Shown piece by piece: positions 34,106-46,199 of a stretch of 64,000 bases of DNA. Position 1 is the first letter of the stretch, and the number at the start of each line of letters is the position of its first letter. The position numbers and the translations under genes are program-made. The DNA lies in assembly GCA_032622095.1 (NCBI GenBank), contig CP136069.1:15670450-15734449 (forward strand), in the 5' to 3' direction. Origin of the DNA: Siphonodentalium dalli. Its lineage: Eukaryota; Mollusca; Scaphopoda; Gadilida; Siphonodentaliidae. Below the pieces are notes generated by a model. That model saw nothing but the letters and a program-made list of their open reading frames with translations. It was not told the origin of the DNA and searched no databases.

Positions 34106-34990
34106 AAATATAATAATAATACACCGATGACAGTTATTTATTAGCCATTGGTAGTCACAGTAATGCACACAATGATCTGGGCTTAAATGTCTATGTTGCA
34201 TCAGGACAAGTTAATCGATTTTACATTTCTCGAATCTTTCCGAAGAGTGTCGGGAAGGAAGTAATCACCTCACCATCCCATATGCAACATGCAATAGCTT
34301 ATTGTCATATACACTAAGGTAGCAATACACGATTTATGGTCAGGTTCACAATTTGAGGGGGTACTGTACTACAAAATTCTGCTGCGTTATGATCATTGCT
34401 ATGTGATAAACAGCGCATGAGTGCTTTGTTACAAGATATCGAAATTGTCAGAGTATTATCGGTCTGTATTTTGACAGGAATTGTCTCATCACACGTTGAA
34501 TTATCTCCCTTAGACTTACTTAGAAAAATCTTCATTTTAGCAATTTTTTGCCGAAATTGGCCGTCTTCGGTCCCATAGATGATCACGACAGAGCGAATGC
34601 CAGTCTATAATCACCTTATGGGCTGATAGAACCTAGATATATGTAAGATATATTTAACAAATAACAACAAGTTATCGAAGCAATTTTGAAATTTTGCAGA
34701 TGACTGTTTTCAAGGGAGAGAAATCGAGCTCTTTTCCGGTGGAGTACCATACAGAGCTGGCCGACATCATATTTCAAAACCATACTTCGTATTCAAACAT
34801 CATCCCATTTTGTATACCATGGTACCTTTGTTAACTAATTAAACCACCAAACCATTACTTCCAGACATAACGGAAACCAAACTGACAGTTATAGCCATAA
34901 TATGCATAAACTCCTATTTTTCAGCCACCTACAAACCCATGAAATCGTGTATTGCTACCTAAGGCCCATATGAGGCCCCAGTAACATAAT
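34106..34990. other. No gene recognised
   Basis: A minus-strand frame at 34314-34586 (90 codons, several Cys and Asn) has no recognised domain and no splice evidence. Confidence 0.3.
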
Positions 34991-35445
34991 ATGTTCTCAG
35001 TGGTTCAAAGTATGAAATATCACAATCAAGATATGGAGTCACAGGCCATAGCTATTAACCCCAATTGGAAGACTAAGATATTAAGACACTTATTCTTCCA
35101 AATTGAACTAACACAGCGTACAAAAGAAACAACTGTGTCTACCCCTATAATGACTGACAATATTGTCAGCATAGAATATTTTAACAAAGTAATGAAACTA
35201 AAATGACTAAGACGTCTAACATGTAAACAATCAGTATGGGCCCCTCTCCCAAAAGACACACCCAGTACCTAGCATATGATGCTAAGTTCCTGACAAAACA
35301 AATTTAAAAAATGCTTTACCCATTTAGAAGGGATGTTCTCAGCTCTTGGTGCAAATTCATAAACATAGATGATAAAAATTGTAATATCATGCTTGCGACC
35401 ATATGGAATAATTCTAACATTAGAATGGAATGAATTCCAATTTAC
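34991..35445 (+). pseudogene. LINE tail remnant, Tx1-like
   Basis: Around 35312-35425 the frame MLYPFRRDVLSSWCKFINID followed by IWNNSNIRM matches the C-terminal 'LSxW...IWNNxxI' pattern of Tx1-type LINE ORF2 proteins. Upstream, an open frame at 34991-35206 (WKTKILRHLFFQIELTQRTK) has a protein-like composition but is not identified and may belong to the same or another mobile element. Confidence 0.4.
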
Positions 35446-36009
35446 TAAAATTCGTTGAGAAATGCAGGCTTATAATTTTATAAACGATCTGTTCCAAACT
35501 TACGAGGAATGTAACAACCTTTCTCCGTTAAAGCTACATTTAATATTTATATTAACTATATTACTGTACTTAGCCTAAAACGCCAAATATAGAGTCTTTC
35601 AAACTCTCGAAATCAGCCCTTCCTATCATTACCCAATCCGTTCTTACAGAACACTTTGATCCCGTTATTGAATGATCAGAAAGGCGGTCAACTCTTTGAA
35701 AAGTGGGTGCAATAATATTATGTCTCAACGTATATCGCTACTCTAATGTTTGTGCATTACGTATGTGTGTCTGTCTTTCTGTCTGTCTCATTTTCTTGTT
35801 ATATTTATTTCCTCAATAAAAAAAGAAGAATTCCTACACCGACTCTCGTTATTCTATTACAGACCGTCTGTCTCGTGTTCTGCTTTAAGCCGATCTAACA
35901 TCTCATATCCAGGTAGCATTATCCCAATCGCAATTTTACTCGATGTTTATAAAGTAGCCGCTGATAGCTTACTTACATGTAGTTCCGAGTAACACTGTTA
36001 CAAGTAGAT

Positions 36010-36130
36010 CATTCAGCATCTGGCGGGATTTGATAGTTAGCAGATGCGCACCTTCCTCAGCACAACAAGCCCGTACGCCATTCTGTGTCTTCTGTGTGAT
36101 ACGGAATCGGAGGTTATATTGCATTCCGTC
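36010..36130 (+). pseudogene. LINE C-terminal zinc motif fragment
   Basis: The plus strand reads CLLCDTESEVILHSVQSM, a decayed form of the C-x2-C...E-x-H...C module at the end of many LINE ORF2 proteins. Upstream residues (QMRTFLSTTSP) fit poorly. Small and old. Confidence 0.3.
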
Positions 36131-36338
36131 CAGAGTATGTTGCGAATATATTCCCGAGGAGCAAGCTTGAGAAGATCATAGAAATGTCAAAGAGAAGAGA
36201 TGTTACAAACACTTGATACACATGTAGTTTCAAATCAGAATTTAAAACAACAGCATACACATTATGATTTAGCATTACTATTGGCTTTAGTTGTTCCATT
36301 GACAATAATATTAAAACCAAATGTGATGCATTACACAG

Positions 36339-36434
36339 ATTTATAAATACCAAATATGATGCATTACCGAAATTAAAAATAACAAATGTGATGCATTACC
36401 TAGATTTATAAATACCAAATGTAATGCATTACCG
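36339..36434. repeat. 33-bp minisatellite, about 3 copies
   Basis: Units of TATAAATACCAAATGTGATG followed by CATTACCTAGATT are the same repeat as the longer array at 41230-41460, five kilobases away. Confidence 0.85.
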
Positions 36435-36656
36435 GATATTGTAATCAACAATACATTACATAAGCAAAGCGACTTTGCAATCACAAATCAGAAGAACTGC
36501 ATATACGTGTCCCGTGTTATTGTTCACTACTATATAGAGTACAAGACCAAGTACACAATTCTGACGTCATATGTGCCCCTTTCATTGAAAACGATATATA
36601 ATTGGTTCAATGAAATTTACATGACTGAAATCAACAAGATCGCATGTGTGGTGATG

Positions 36657-37079
36657 TAAGGGTACGTTCATACGCTGGCAGTTGCAAAATTGTCAACACG
36701 GATTAATTTCTGCCCGCTGTCAACAAATCAGCGTTAGTAGTGATCAATAAACGACAGCCGTTTTGCGTGATTGATGAGCTGTTTGCAATATATTAGAACA
36801 CGATGTGTGTTGGTATTCTTAGGCCAGTCAAAATAATGTCACTTGACATCAGTGTTGGAATGTGATATCGCCACGGCCAGCTCTCTCGCTGGAATGCTGC
36901 TCATATATGAGTACAATAAACGTCACCTAGACAGGAGATGGTGGGTGCGCACTTGGCTCAACGAAGATAACCGACGAATTCAAATCTTCCCGGGTATCAT
37001 CCCAAACTCCAAACTTGTCATTCCAATAATTTTAGTCACAAACTTGTTGGTCTTGATGTTAAGCAATACAATAAGTTAA
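36657..37079 (+). pseudogene. 5' end of a PIF/Harbinger-type transposon
   Basis: TAA followed by GGGTACGTTCATACGCTGG looks like a Harbinger target site plus terminal repeat. About 180 bp further, the frame at 36843-37079 reads EYNKRHLDRRWWVRTWL, the R-x-W-W-V-R-x-W motif typical of the N-terminus of Harbinger (HARBI1-like) nucleases. The frame then loses similarity and stops, and no DDE catalytic region follows. The two signals in the right order and spacing support a 5' fragment of a once-autonomous element. A similar terminus, TAA-GGGTGCGTTTACATTGC, lies at 52861. Confidence 0.45.
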
Positions 37080-37442
37080 GAAAAACGGGGGGGGGGGGGG
37101 CGTGGTCCTGATGTTAAACAAAAACAAAGAAATTAAATAAATAATCAAAATCACACAATATATTGTTATTCAAATGGCATGAATAATTATATAGGCCCAT
37201 TTATTATATGCTAAGCTATCAAATAATAGTATTTTTGCGTCAGATAAAAACCGTTACCCGTCTAGTGAGATATCGATATCTCACTCGTATCCATCAGCCA
37301 TAAAATTAAAAGTGATTCGGCACTAGATGAGTTAACATCGCTTCGTCACATCGAACTAGAGTTACTTCCCGCTCACTACTCTTTTGTTTGTTTACGTTAT
37401 CGTCTGTCAGACAACAGTTTTCTGTCAAAAAATAAACCAAAA
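37080..37442. other. Upstream region of the recombinase gene
   Basis: It begins with a run of G (near 37087-37100), then AT-rich sequence. No clear promoter or element terminus was identified. Confidence 0.35.
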
Positions 37443-38907
37443 ATGTCAGATAAACTATTGTGGATCGATGGCCTTACTGATAAAGATTTGGAAGATATTT
37501 TCCTTGGAAATGGTATTGGTGACAATACTGACATGCAATCGCAGCACGTCGAACATGGTGTTCCGAAAAGACGAACTCCGGAGATGTCTTCGGCTTCGCA
37601 TTCTCGATTTGTGAATATTTCACCGACGACAGGTGTTCAAACTTTCAACGCAGAACAGGAGAATATCAACACCAAACGCAAAACAGAATATGATATGAAA
37701 CTCATAATGGAATTCCTCAGCATAAGGGGTGAGATGAGACAGTTGGAGTTCATCCCTCCCGGAGAACTATGTGACTATCTATGCAATTTTATGATTGCTG
37801 TGAGGAAAAAGGATGGCTCTGAATACGAACGAGGCAGTTTGCGCGCATTCCTGTCGTCGTTCGATCGTCATTTGAAAATGATAAATTATCCTGTGTTCAT
37901 AATAAGTGACATTCAATTCTCAAATTTGCGACTTACACCCAAAAGTAAGCAAAAAAAACTTGAAATCTCAAGGAAAGGGAAACAAACCACAATGTATGAA
38001 CAAGGAGCACTAGGGTCATCAAATCCAAGATATCTGATGAATACCATCTGGTTAATGTGTGTTGTCCACTTCGGCATGCGGACCGGTGTAGAGTGTCATA
38101 GTTTGAGATGGGGAGACATTAAGTATTAAAGTTGACGGTGTTGGTGAAGAATTTATCGAGTACAGCCAAGAGCGACAAACTAAGACACGTACAAGAAGTA
38201 ACCCAAGAAACGTGCGCCAAACTAAGCCCAGAGCATATTCTGTTGATGACGCATCGAGGGACCCGGTAAGACTATATAAACTGTTTACAGAAAAACGACC
38301 AACTGAAATGTGCTGTGCAGATAGTCCATTCTTCCTGGCAATTAATCACAATGGGTGGACACACGGTCACTGGTACAACAGAAATGCTCTTGGAATAAAT
38401 CAACTTTATTCCGTTATGAAATCAATGATCGCCAATACCAGCATCAATAGTGATAAACATTTGACACCATATAGTGCACGAAAGCACCTCATGCAGACAT
38501 TGAATGATGAAGGAGTTCCTCCAAACCAAATTGTACAATTTTCTGGACACACACATTTGAACAGTCTAAATAATTATTCTCGGATAAATGAGGAACAATT
38601 GAAGAATATTTCAGCTCTATTATCTCACAAGAGGCCTCCGCCTTCATCAACTGTGTCTAAAAGGTGCATTGATGAGGATGTTTCGGACAACCAAATACCA
38701 CAGGATATAGTGAGTTTTGTTTTCAAAGAAAATGTGTTCCATGGCAATGTGAATGTGTACTTCGGTGCTTCACAGAGCAGTAGATACACACACACAAATG
38801 AAAATAAACTATGCTTGTCACAGGGGCCTAGTTATTCTGAGAAACCACCAACAAAGAAATTTAAGCGTGTTCGCGTCATCGAGTCAGACAGCGAAAATAG
38901 CAAGTAG
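37443..38907 (+). pseudogene. Crypton-type tyrosine recombinase (KIAA1958-like), one frameshift
   Basis: Two frames together span one Crypton-family protein of about 487 codons. The N-terminal part (ATG at 37443) holds the core-binding region: IPPGELCDYLCNFMIAVRKK, then GSLRAFLSSFDRHLKMI. The catalytic half starts before the break with FGMRTGVECHSLRWGDI (first catalytic Arg, residue 213) and continues after it with SPFFLAINHNGW, YSARKHLMQTL (Arg/His box), QFSGHTHLNSLNNYSRI (His box and the probable nucleophile Tyr in NYSRI). A TAA at 38127-38129 arises from one extra base in a T/A run, after which the second frame is open from 38128 to 38907. Related vertebrate proteins (KIAA1958, QRICH1 and ZMYM families) come from Cryptons. 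Only one visible lesion means a recent pseudogene, a polymorphism or an assembly error. An acidic, basic-ended C-terminal tail follows the recombinase. Confidence 0.8.
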
Positions 38908-39134
38908 ATGAATTAACAAACTGTAATATGTGATCTATTAAATTGTTTTGTTAAACCTACTATGATGTTAGCCCCTTTATCCCTCAACCAAGCTGTCTGA
39001 AAAATGGAACTATTTTATATGCACAAGATCATTACCATGGCTGTGCTTGGATATACAAATTTGCACTTTTTACACTTCTTTCTAGTTGAGCCATGGGCCA
39101 ATTTTAACTAATCGGAGCATATAATAAACAGAAC

Positions 39135-39270
39135 ATCTACACTTTTTGGTTGGATATGGTAATTATCTCATTCGTGATGACAAAAAAATAATTAATTTCC
39201 ACTTGTGGAAATTAATTTTTTTTGTCATCACTCATGAGATAATTCCCATATCCAACCAAAAAGTGTAGAT
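39135..39270. repeat. 136-bp near-perfect palindrome
   Basis: ATCTACACTTTTTGGTTGGA at the left is the exact complement of TCCAACCAAAAAGTGTAGAT at the right. The symmetry holds through TTATCTCAT, GATGACAAAAAAATAATTAA and ATTTCCAC to a TT centre with only small differences. It lies about 230 bp downstream of the recombinase frame. It could be a foldback MITE or the 3' part of the Crypton insertion. Confidence 0.9.
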
Positions 39271-39810
39271 ATTCTCTATATATGCTGCTTTATCAATGCC
39301 AAAGACTAACATCCCATTATCCCTACTGTTAGATCCAACCCCACCACCACGACACAAGCAGTCACTTTTAAACCACTACAATTGCATCAATATAGCAGTC
39401 TGGGTAGATGGTGTTGGCACGTATTCGAACCCCAGCTTGATCTGAATTGAGTGATATCCCCTGAACATAAATATTTTTTCTTTATTGTCGACCAAATACC
39501 ATAAAATTAAGCGAACTTTTTAACTGTAAATGATGTAAAACCTTGAAAAACCCTATCTCTTTTCATTAGACGGGTCCTGATTTTATTCAAAAACTCCTGA
39601 GGCATACTATATACATTACACATTAAAAGCCGACATTTGTACAACCATGGGCTGTTCTCAATCAACTGTATTATTATAATATGTGTATTTTTCACCGCAC
39701 ACCACTTTTGTAATTTGCACAGAAATTATATGCACTGTATTCCACCACGCTCTATTGTGTCATATTTTACGATTTGAGTGAATAAATAAATAATTGAATT
39801 GAATTTTATC
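39271..39810. other. Probable retroposon 3' tail
   Basis: The segment ends with TGAGTGAATAAATAAATAAT and TGAATTGAATT near 39776-39807, a simple (TGAATAAA)-like tail of the sort that closes LINEs and SINEs. Near 39409, GTATTCGAACCCCAGC resembles a tRNA-type B box. No coding remnant was recognised. Confidence 0.3.
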
Positions 39811-39958
39811 AGTTTTTCGGATAGTGTTTTTTTTCTAGAAAAACCTTTAGTTCAGAAAGTTTATGGTCACGTTGTTTATCTCGACTGACGAATGTGCACA
39901 TGCGTCTTGCCAGACAATAGGGATGTTACGCTCAGTGTGCGACCGGTGACACGAACGG

Positions 39959-40448
39959 AAATCCAGATATCCAGAACTTGAAAACATTTCTGACAAAAGC
40001 AAGATACACAACTGATGGGAATCTAAATTTAGTTGATAAATGTGATGACAAACGATGTAGAACATGTAAATATGTCCATACCGGTGGAAACCTAACACTA
40101 TAAAATTGGATGAAAATTTATCCGAATATTTCTATGGAATGTAGGACAAGAAATTTAATTTACTGTATCATCTGCCATGGATGTTCAGAAAGTTACATCG
40201 GCGAAACAGGCAATACACTGCGAGAAAGAACGAGAATTTATAAGCAGCAAATTAAACAACCAGAATATCGAAAAATTCCGCTCAGTGGACACTTGGATGA
40301 ATGCGGGGGTGGGATATTTTCGATTTTCCTGTTCCAAAAACTACAGTCCCACAGCAAAATAAAGCAGAAATCAAAGAGAAGACTTTTAAACATCAAAGAG
40401 AAGAATTTTAAACATTTCAAGTGTAAAGTTAATGCACTCAGGAAATGA
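39959..40448 (+). pseudogene. Penelope-like element, GIY-YIG endonuclease end
   Basis: One frame, broken by a single TAA at 40101-40103, reads the C-terminal part of a Penelope-like retroelement. First comes the Cys motif KCDDKRCRTCKYVHTG that links RT and endonuclease. Then comes the GIY-YIG nuclease: NLIYCIICHGCSESYIGETG, with the Tyr of the first box and the YIG of the second, followed by LRERTRIYKQQI with the conserved Arg. The RT domain is missing, so this is a 5'-truncated copy. The His that usually follows the Arg box is Tyr here, so activity is doubtful even without the stop. Confidence 0.75.
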
Positions 40449-41229
40449 CGTTTTCTCCAAATTGAGTTATTTCCCTTGACGGTATGACGTCACAATCATT
40501 ATTGTCTTATATTGAAAAGTGGCCATGCAACGAAAAGCCTATAATATACACTTTATTTAAATGAATTAGTTTCTATAGACATGTCTTATATCAATCTTGG
40601 ACTATATATATATATATATAAGAATGAATTGAAAGCATGGCTTAGAAAAACATAATTATATTGTAACAAGGCCTTTCACAGTTACTGCTGATCTTCAGGT
40701 TACATAATCATAATGTATAATATCATAATATATAATGAATATTAACGTCACTTCCGAATTTTGAGTGTGACGTCACTTCCCTGGATATTTATTCCAGTGA
40801 TGGTTTAAAGTTTTTTTCTGCATTTAGTTTCGGACAAAGTTTTTTTTTATAAACATTGTTTCCGTCTGTATTCTTTTCAATGGGTCCATCGGTAGCATTT
40901 TGTACAAAGGAAACACTCTGAATGAGCAACCACCACAAACTTCAAGATACTTTGAGATCAATTTGTCTCAGCTCTGGTTGTCTGATTTGTTGGCGGTGTA
41001 TTCTCATGCGCTCAGATTTAACGTGGATCCACCCGCTTGGGGTGTTTTGTTTACAGCGTTAGAATTTACACACACACACTTATGAGCTGGTGATAATTTT
41101 TGTGTCGCGGTTACAAATTGTCGACATGGTAAATACATTACAGTTCCTCAGTTATCGGTTATAGCGAGGCATTGGACCCACCGAACCTGGTACCACGCTA
41201 TACCAGAAAACTGGAGACACTGTAACTTA
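40449..41229. other. No gene recognised
   Basis: A short TA run near 40606-40620. Otherwise unique-looking sequence with no exon support. Confidence 0.35.
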
Positions 41230-41460
41230 TAATACCAAATGTTATGCATTATCTAGATTTATAAATACCAAATGTGATGCATTACCTAGATTTATAAATA
41301 CCAAATGTGATGCATTATCTAGATTTATAAATACCAAATGTGATGCAGTATCTAGATTTATAAATACCAAATGTGATGCATTATCGGGATTTATAAATAC
41401 CAAATGCGATGCAGTACCTAGATTTATAAATACCAAGTTTGATGCATTATTACATTTATA
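41230..41460. repeat. 33-bp minisatellite, about 7 copies
   Basis: TACCAAATGTGATGCATTAC followed by CTAGATTTATAAA repeats at 33-bp steps from 41233. It contains the small palindrome ATTTATAAAT. It matches the three-copy array at 36339-36434. Confidence 0.95.
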
Positions 41461-43807
41461 AATATATAATTTTGTTATTGGGAAGTTAATACCATGCCAA
41501 AAGACATTTGCCAGAAAGAATCAGACGGCTATGGTACTGTTTAGTTTAAACTGATATATTTGCCAATCTTTGGGAGTGAGTTGACCTGGAACAAATGCAC
41601 AGAGGGTGGTGTGGGTGGTCAGGTACCGGCTATTTTATTTTCTGCCCTTTGTCTACAAATTGTTTCGTGAACCGCCCTGCATATATTACTACCTGCATAA
41701 CGTTGATTAGTAATTAGAAGATTCAATTATTCCTCTTTATTAGACGTTTTGCAATTATAGACTAGTATAACAAGAAACCCATAGTCAGAAATTGTAACGC
41801 ACTCCAGATAATATTATTAGGCATATATAAAATATATAATATATTGGTTTCATGAATGCACCAGCTCAGAATTCCGTTAATAAGACAACTATTCTCAACT
41901 AGTCTCATTCACCAGAACAGAAAGCCTCTAAATGCGGACGAAAATTCTACTAGACTAAATACACCCCGACACTTCGCAATACGACCTGCAGTCTACATTT
42001 CGAATGAGACATACTTCATCAGTAATGTTAGCTGGTGTATTATGCATTGTGTTCCCGCAATAAAATCTTCAAGAGTGGCCCAGCCATTGTTCACACCTAA
42101 ATATCGAAAGCAATTAACCCGGTCATAAAAGTTACGTAATGCAACAATGAGACATCCGCAAAAATTCATCTGTAAATACAAACATCCTGCAAAATGTTTA
42201 ACCGCTACGCAATATATACGTTATTAATCATATTCCATAGCTCTTATTTTTAGTTTTATATATATTTTATTTGTCAAAAATATCACAAGTATCGAATATA
42301 TAAACATAAAACAATATACAAAACATTTATTATTATGTTACTATTTGACTAGTATATGTTATTATACAGTATACACGTATATCATATATGCAACGTCAGA
42401 CATTGTTGATTAATCATTTCTTATCGAAGTTGTTTCCGTTACCTTTTTACCGTCGTTCCGCTTTTTTTGATTTGTCTTAATATTTGGCGTAGCAAATAAA
42501 AAGTTTGTTGAATATATACGGAAATTAAATTACATCTTCTACAAATGATACCTGGTGTCATGGTGAAATTTCTAATATTGGAAAATATTCCCAGAAAAAA
42601 AATTGGATGTCACCTTGTGTGTAATATTGTGGGAATAGGACATAATCTTCGTACTACTACAATTTATTAAATAACTCGCATCCCGTGACACGTGAAATGT
42701 GTTGTTCTGTGTTGATCCACATAGCTTCATTGACACGGCCAGATCAGCCTAGCAGTAAACACCCATAGGGCGTAATGACACCAAACGTCTAAACGATTTG
42801 ACCATGTACGTGTACAATGATATTGTTAGTCAGGCGACTGTATTTGGCAACGACAAAACACGATACAAGTTACAAGTACATGTGGCTGAACCTGGCTATT
42901 ATCTCTTGTGTTTCACATCAGATTGACTAGCTTATCGTCTAGAAATAGGCGGGCCAATATAGCTTTGTACATGCAACATATCCTGTGATGAGCAAGACCT
43001 AATGACGGGTGTTGTGCGTACCTTATAAGGCTAAGCTGCATGTATGCCATTGTAGGTGTTGAGTAGTTGTCATCCTCTGCGGGTTAATGGGTCCAGGCAA
43101 GCTTCAAAACAGAGCTCAGTCCCCTCCCTATGCTATGCCTGAACGGTTATTTCAATCTAACATTTTTGATTCAAGTGTTTTGTCGGTTACAATTCATTCT
43201 GGCTTGATCTGGACAATTTTCAAATGAATATGGACGTTCAGTCTCTCAGAATAACGCAAAATGAATTGTAACCTACACAAGTCTCAAATAAATAAATGTA
43301 ACAATTCTTCACATTACGTGTAGTTGCGGGCAGCGGTAACTCCTGTGAAGAGGCTGAACTATGCATGTATCTTGGGTTCAGGTAGACTCATTAGGCGAGT
43401 AGAGCAGAGCATGAGCGACACAACTAATTATAGCATAGTAATTACGATGACCAATTATCACCACACGTCATCATAGTAACAAAGCACACATACTATGTCA
43501 TTGCTACTTTGGTACGTGTGACATACGCCAATATCATTAAATTAATGTAATTTATATTTAATAAGATTAATATCTAAATTATCGTCAAATGTCAATCTAT
43601 ATTTTCTCTTCTGATTGTTTGGTCTAGTTAGTAAAATTGCGGTTAACAAGTTAACAAGATATAACAAGTCACGGCAGTAAAATATTCTGTCTACAATAGT
43701 TTAATTTATAACGCTTCAAAATGTCATCGTTTATGTTGCCCCTCTCCATTTTTCTATCGCTGACCCCGACAGCGTCACTTTTATAGAAATTTATAACGAA
43801 ATTTGTT
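41461..43807. other. No gene recognised
   Basis: AT-rich. Overlapping frames at 41856-42181 on both strands have no domain. A minus-strand acceptor-like TGTATTTACAG at about 42173 is followed by an open frame of unknown meaning. Confidence 0.3.
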
Positions 43808-44490
43808 TGAATGAATGAATGAATTCTTTATTCTCAGCCATTTTCACATGGGACATGAGACAATTATTTACACTATTTACACATAGAACGATAATTAGCG
43901 GTTCACAGAAACAGTACAAAACAAATGTTACATGTGTATGACAAAAATGGGGAAATGGCGAATAAAGCATCACACTTTCTGCCAATTCCCAATCTCTAAA
44001 ATAATTGACTATATATATATTATACAACTCTGTTAATTAATGTGCATGATTTAGATAAATAAATATGTTTACACCAAAAATTACATATCCAACATTAAAC
44101 TGTAACATCGTACAGATGGTACATGTAATTCAGTGGACTAAACAAACATGTAACATTAAATAACATATACACCTGACATATTCAATATATGCAAACAAGT
44201 ACAGCTAAAAATACAATACAGCTTTCAAAAGTGTGCCCTCATTATAGGAAATGTTTCAAACCTAGTTTAATAAAAATTGCCAAATTGTTCAATATCTCAG
44301 GACTGGTTGTGCTAAGAATTTCGAATAAAAGTTCTCTCGACGGTGCGTCATTACATGATCGACTTCGGATACGAGACGATACGAGACACTCATCTTTCAA
44401 TGCAAGTTTTTTTCTAATTTCAATTGGAGACTCACACCAAAAGTTTGAAGAAAACAGTTACAATAGAAAGATAAAGCAAACAACGTTGTG
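43808..44490 (-). pseudogene. LINE 3' end remnant, minus strand
   Basis: Read on the minus strand, the segment ends in CTGAGAATAAAGAATTCATT followed by CATTCATTCAAAC, a simple (CATT)n-type tail with an AATAAA signal, typical of LINE 3' termini. Further upstream (about 44390-44240) the minus strand reads SPEILNNLAIFIKLGLK, similar to the last helix of some LINE ORF2 proteins. No RT box. Confidence 0.4.
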
Positions 44491-45016
44491 AAATGTATTA
44501 AATAAATTTGCGGATGAAATGTCAATCATGAAAACATAATGAAAGGCACCAGAGATCTGAAAAAATCACTCAAAATAAGCTAATTAAACTTATCTAGAAA
44601 TGTTCAGCAGCCATGTTAACATGTTACCCCCACCCCACCCATCATGCAATTATGCGACAAAGATGCGTATTGACAAAAGACCATTCTCCAACGTGGTAAT
44701 TAGTCCCAACTAGATGACAAAAATGTCCTTCCTGTCTCTGTTTAATGATATGATTTTCCAAGTACAGTATTTACGAACACACCGACAAAATACATGTATT
44801 CTTTGATATGACAGACACGGGAATCCCGAATAAATTATTATTATTCTCACAAAGTTGAGTACTTGTTTTGTAATAATAATGAAGCTATGTTAAATTACTT
44901 AGCTTTATATTATGCGAGCAGGTCCCAGAAATTCCACACCATCACTATCTTTCAGCATCATACCGTGAACTTTGTACATTATATTGGTTAAAATAAAATA
45001 TGTTTAAACTAAATTC
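44491..45016. other. No gene recognised
   Basis: AT-rich, no exon or repeat structure seen. Confidence 0.3.
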
Positions 45017-45078
45017 CACACCAATCTGTCACACCAATATGTCACACCAATCTGTCACACAAATATGTCACACCATAA
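45017..45078. repeat. 13-bp tandem repeat, 4-5 copies
   Basis: CACACCAATCTGT and CACACCAATATGT alternate with a 13-bp period. Confidence 0.9.
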
Positions 45079-45750
45079 TACAAGACATATGTATATCTTT
45101 CAACATTGGCATCACATGGATATTTGAAGGTCAAAAACAACAATGCAAACCTGTGGGAACTGGAGGAATTTATCGGTGCATTTTGTTCCCCATTAGATGT
45201 AGTACCCACCGCACGGTATAGTGTTATAAACGAACACACATTGCGTCAATATAATATTAGTACTTAAGTTGGAGCCCACTGCTCTTGATTGATGCTATAT
45301 TCAGATCCAGTTTGAACATACAGTTTGGTAGTAATAATTTGTTTTTGAACATGGATCTAGCAAACAATTGCATGGAAAATCTGCGATACAGAACCACCCA
45401 TGCACCACTGGACCTTGAATCCTGATTTTTTTCGACGACCCCCGCTTTGTATGATTTTGTGTATGCAGCAGCTTAAGGAAAATCAATCTATTTGGGGACA
45501 TTTTCAAAATGACATACCAATTAATGAAAACCAATCATGGAACTGACGTTGAGAACGCGACGAAAATGGACGTCAACTAATGAAGGTCGAGAGGCTGATA
45601 ACATATACAGAGAGCGTTATATTCTACAACCACGAAAAGATTCCGTTTGGTTCACGTTAATGGACCATAGGCACTCACGGTGAGTAAATATGCACACAAT
45701 TTAATTCCCCACATCACCGCTAGGTAGAACATGGTGCCATAGATTAACGT
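45079..45750. other. No gene recognised
   Basis: Unique-looking sequence. GGCACTCACGGTGAGTAAAT near 45670 resembles words next to the MITE copy at 27105 (GGCACTCGCAGTAGG), so flanking repeat sequence may extend beyond the named MITE. Confidence 0.3.
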
Positions 45751-46076
45751 TTTTTCTTATATTCAATAACGATATTTCGCCTGTTGAAACCATTGTTTTT
45801 GTAAAAAAAACTGTTATATTAGTTTGTCCAAAAAAAAACAATCGCTAAACGAGCAATAAGATTATATATTATGTTAGTCTGAATATTAATTTCCGAATAT
45901 TTGTCAATGCACTGATCTTTTTGCAATGTTTACCATCTAGTTTTGATTACACTTCGGTATATCTTATTGGACTTCTTGGACTTGTATATCGGTCATTCCA
46001 AAGTAAAAGTAAAAATTGCATAACAATGGTTTTAATATACGAAATCTGATTATTTGAGTTATTAACAATGAAAGGG
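45751..46076. mobile_element. MITE, TTGAAACCATTG family, copy C
   Basis: The left end runs TTTTTTCTTATATTCAATAA, GTTGAAACCATTGTTTTTGT; the right end CATAACAATGGTTTTAATAT to ATTAACAATGAAAG. The interior shares CAATGTTTACCATCTAGTTT and TTATTGGACTTCTTGGAC with copy B. It lies about 120 bp beyond the donor of the FN3 exon, inside its intron. Confidence 0.6.
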
Positions 46077-46199
46077 CAATTTATTTGTTAATGTATGTAT
46101 TTGATAGAATATTACAGACTTTCATGTTATTTCGCATGAAGCCCCCTCGAAGTTCTTTAGTCCCTTTAAATCCAACATTACCCATTGATTGACACTCAC

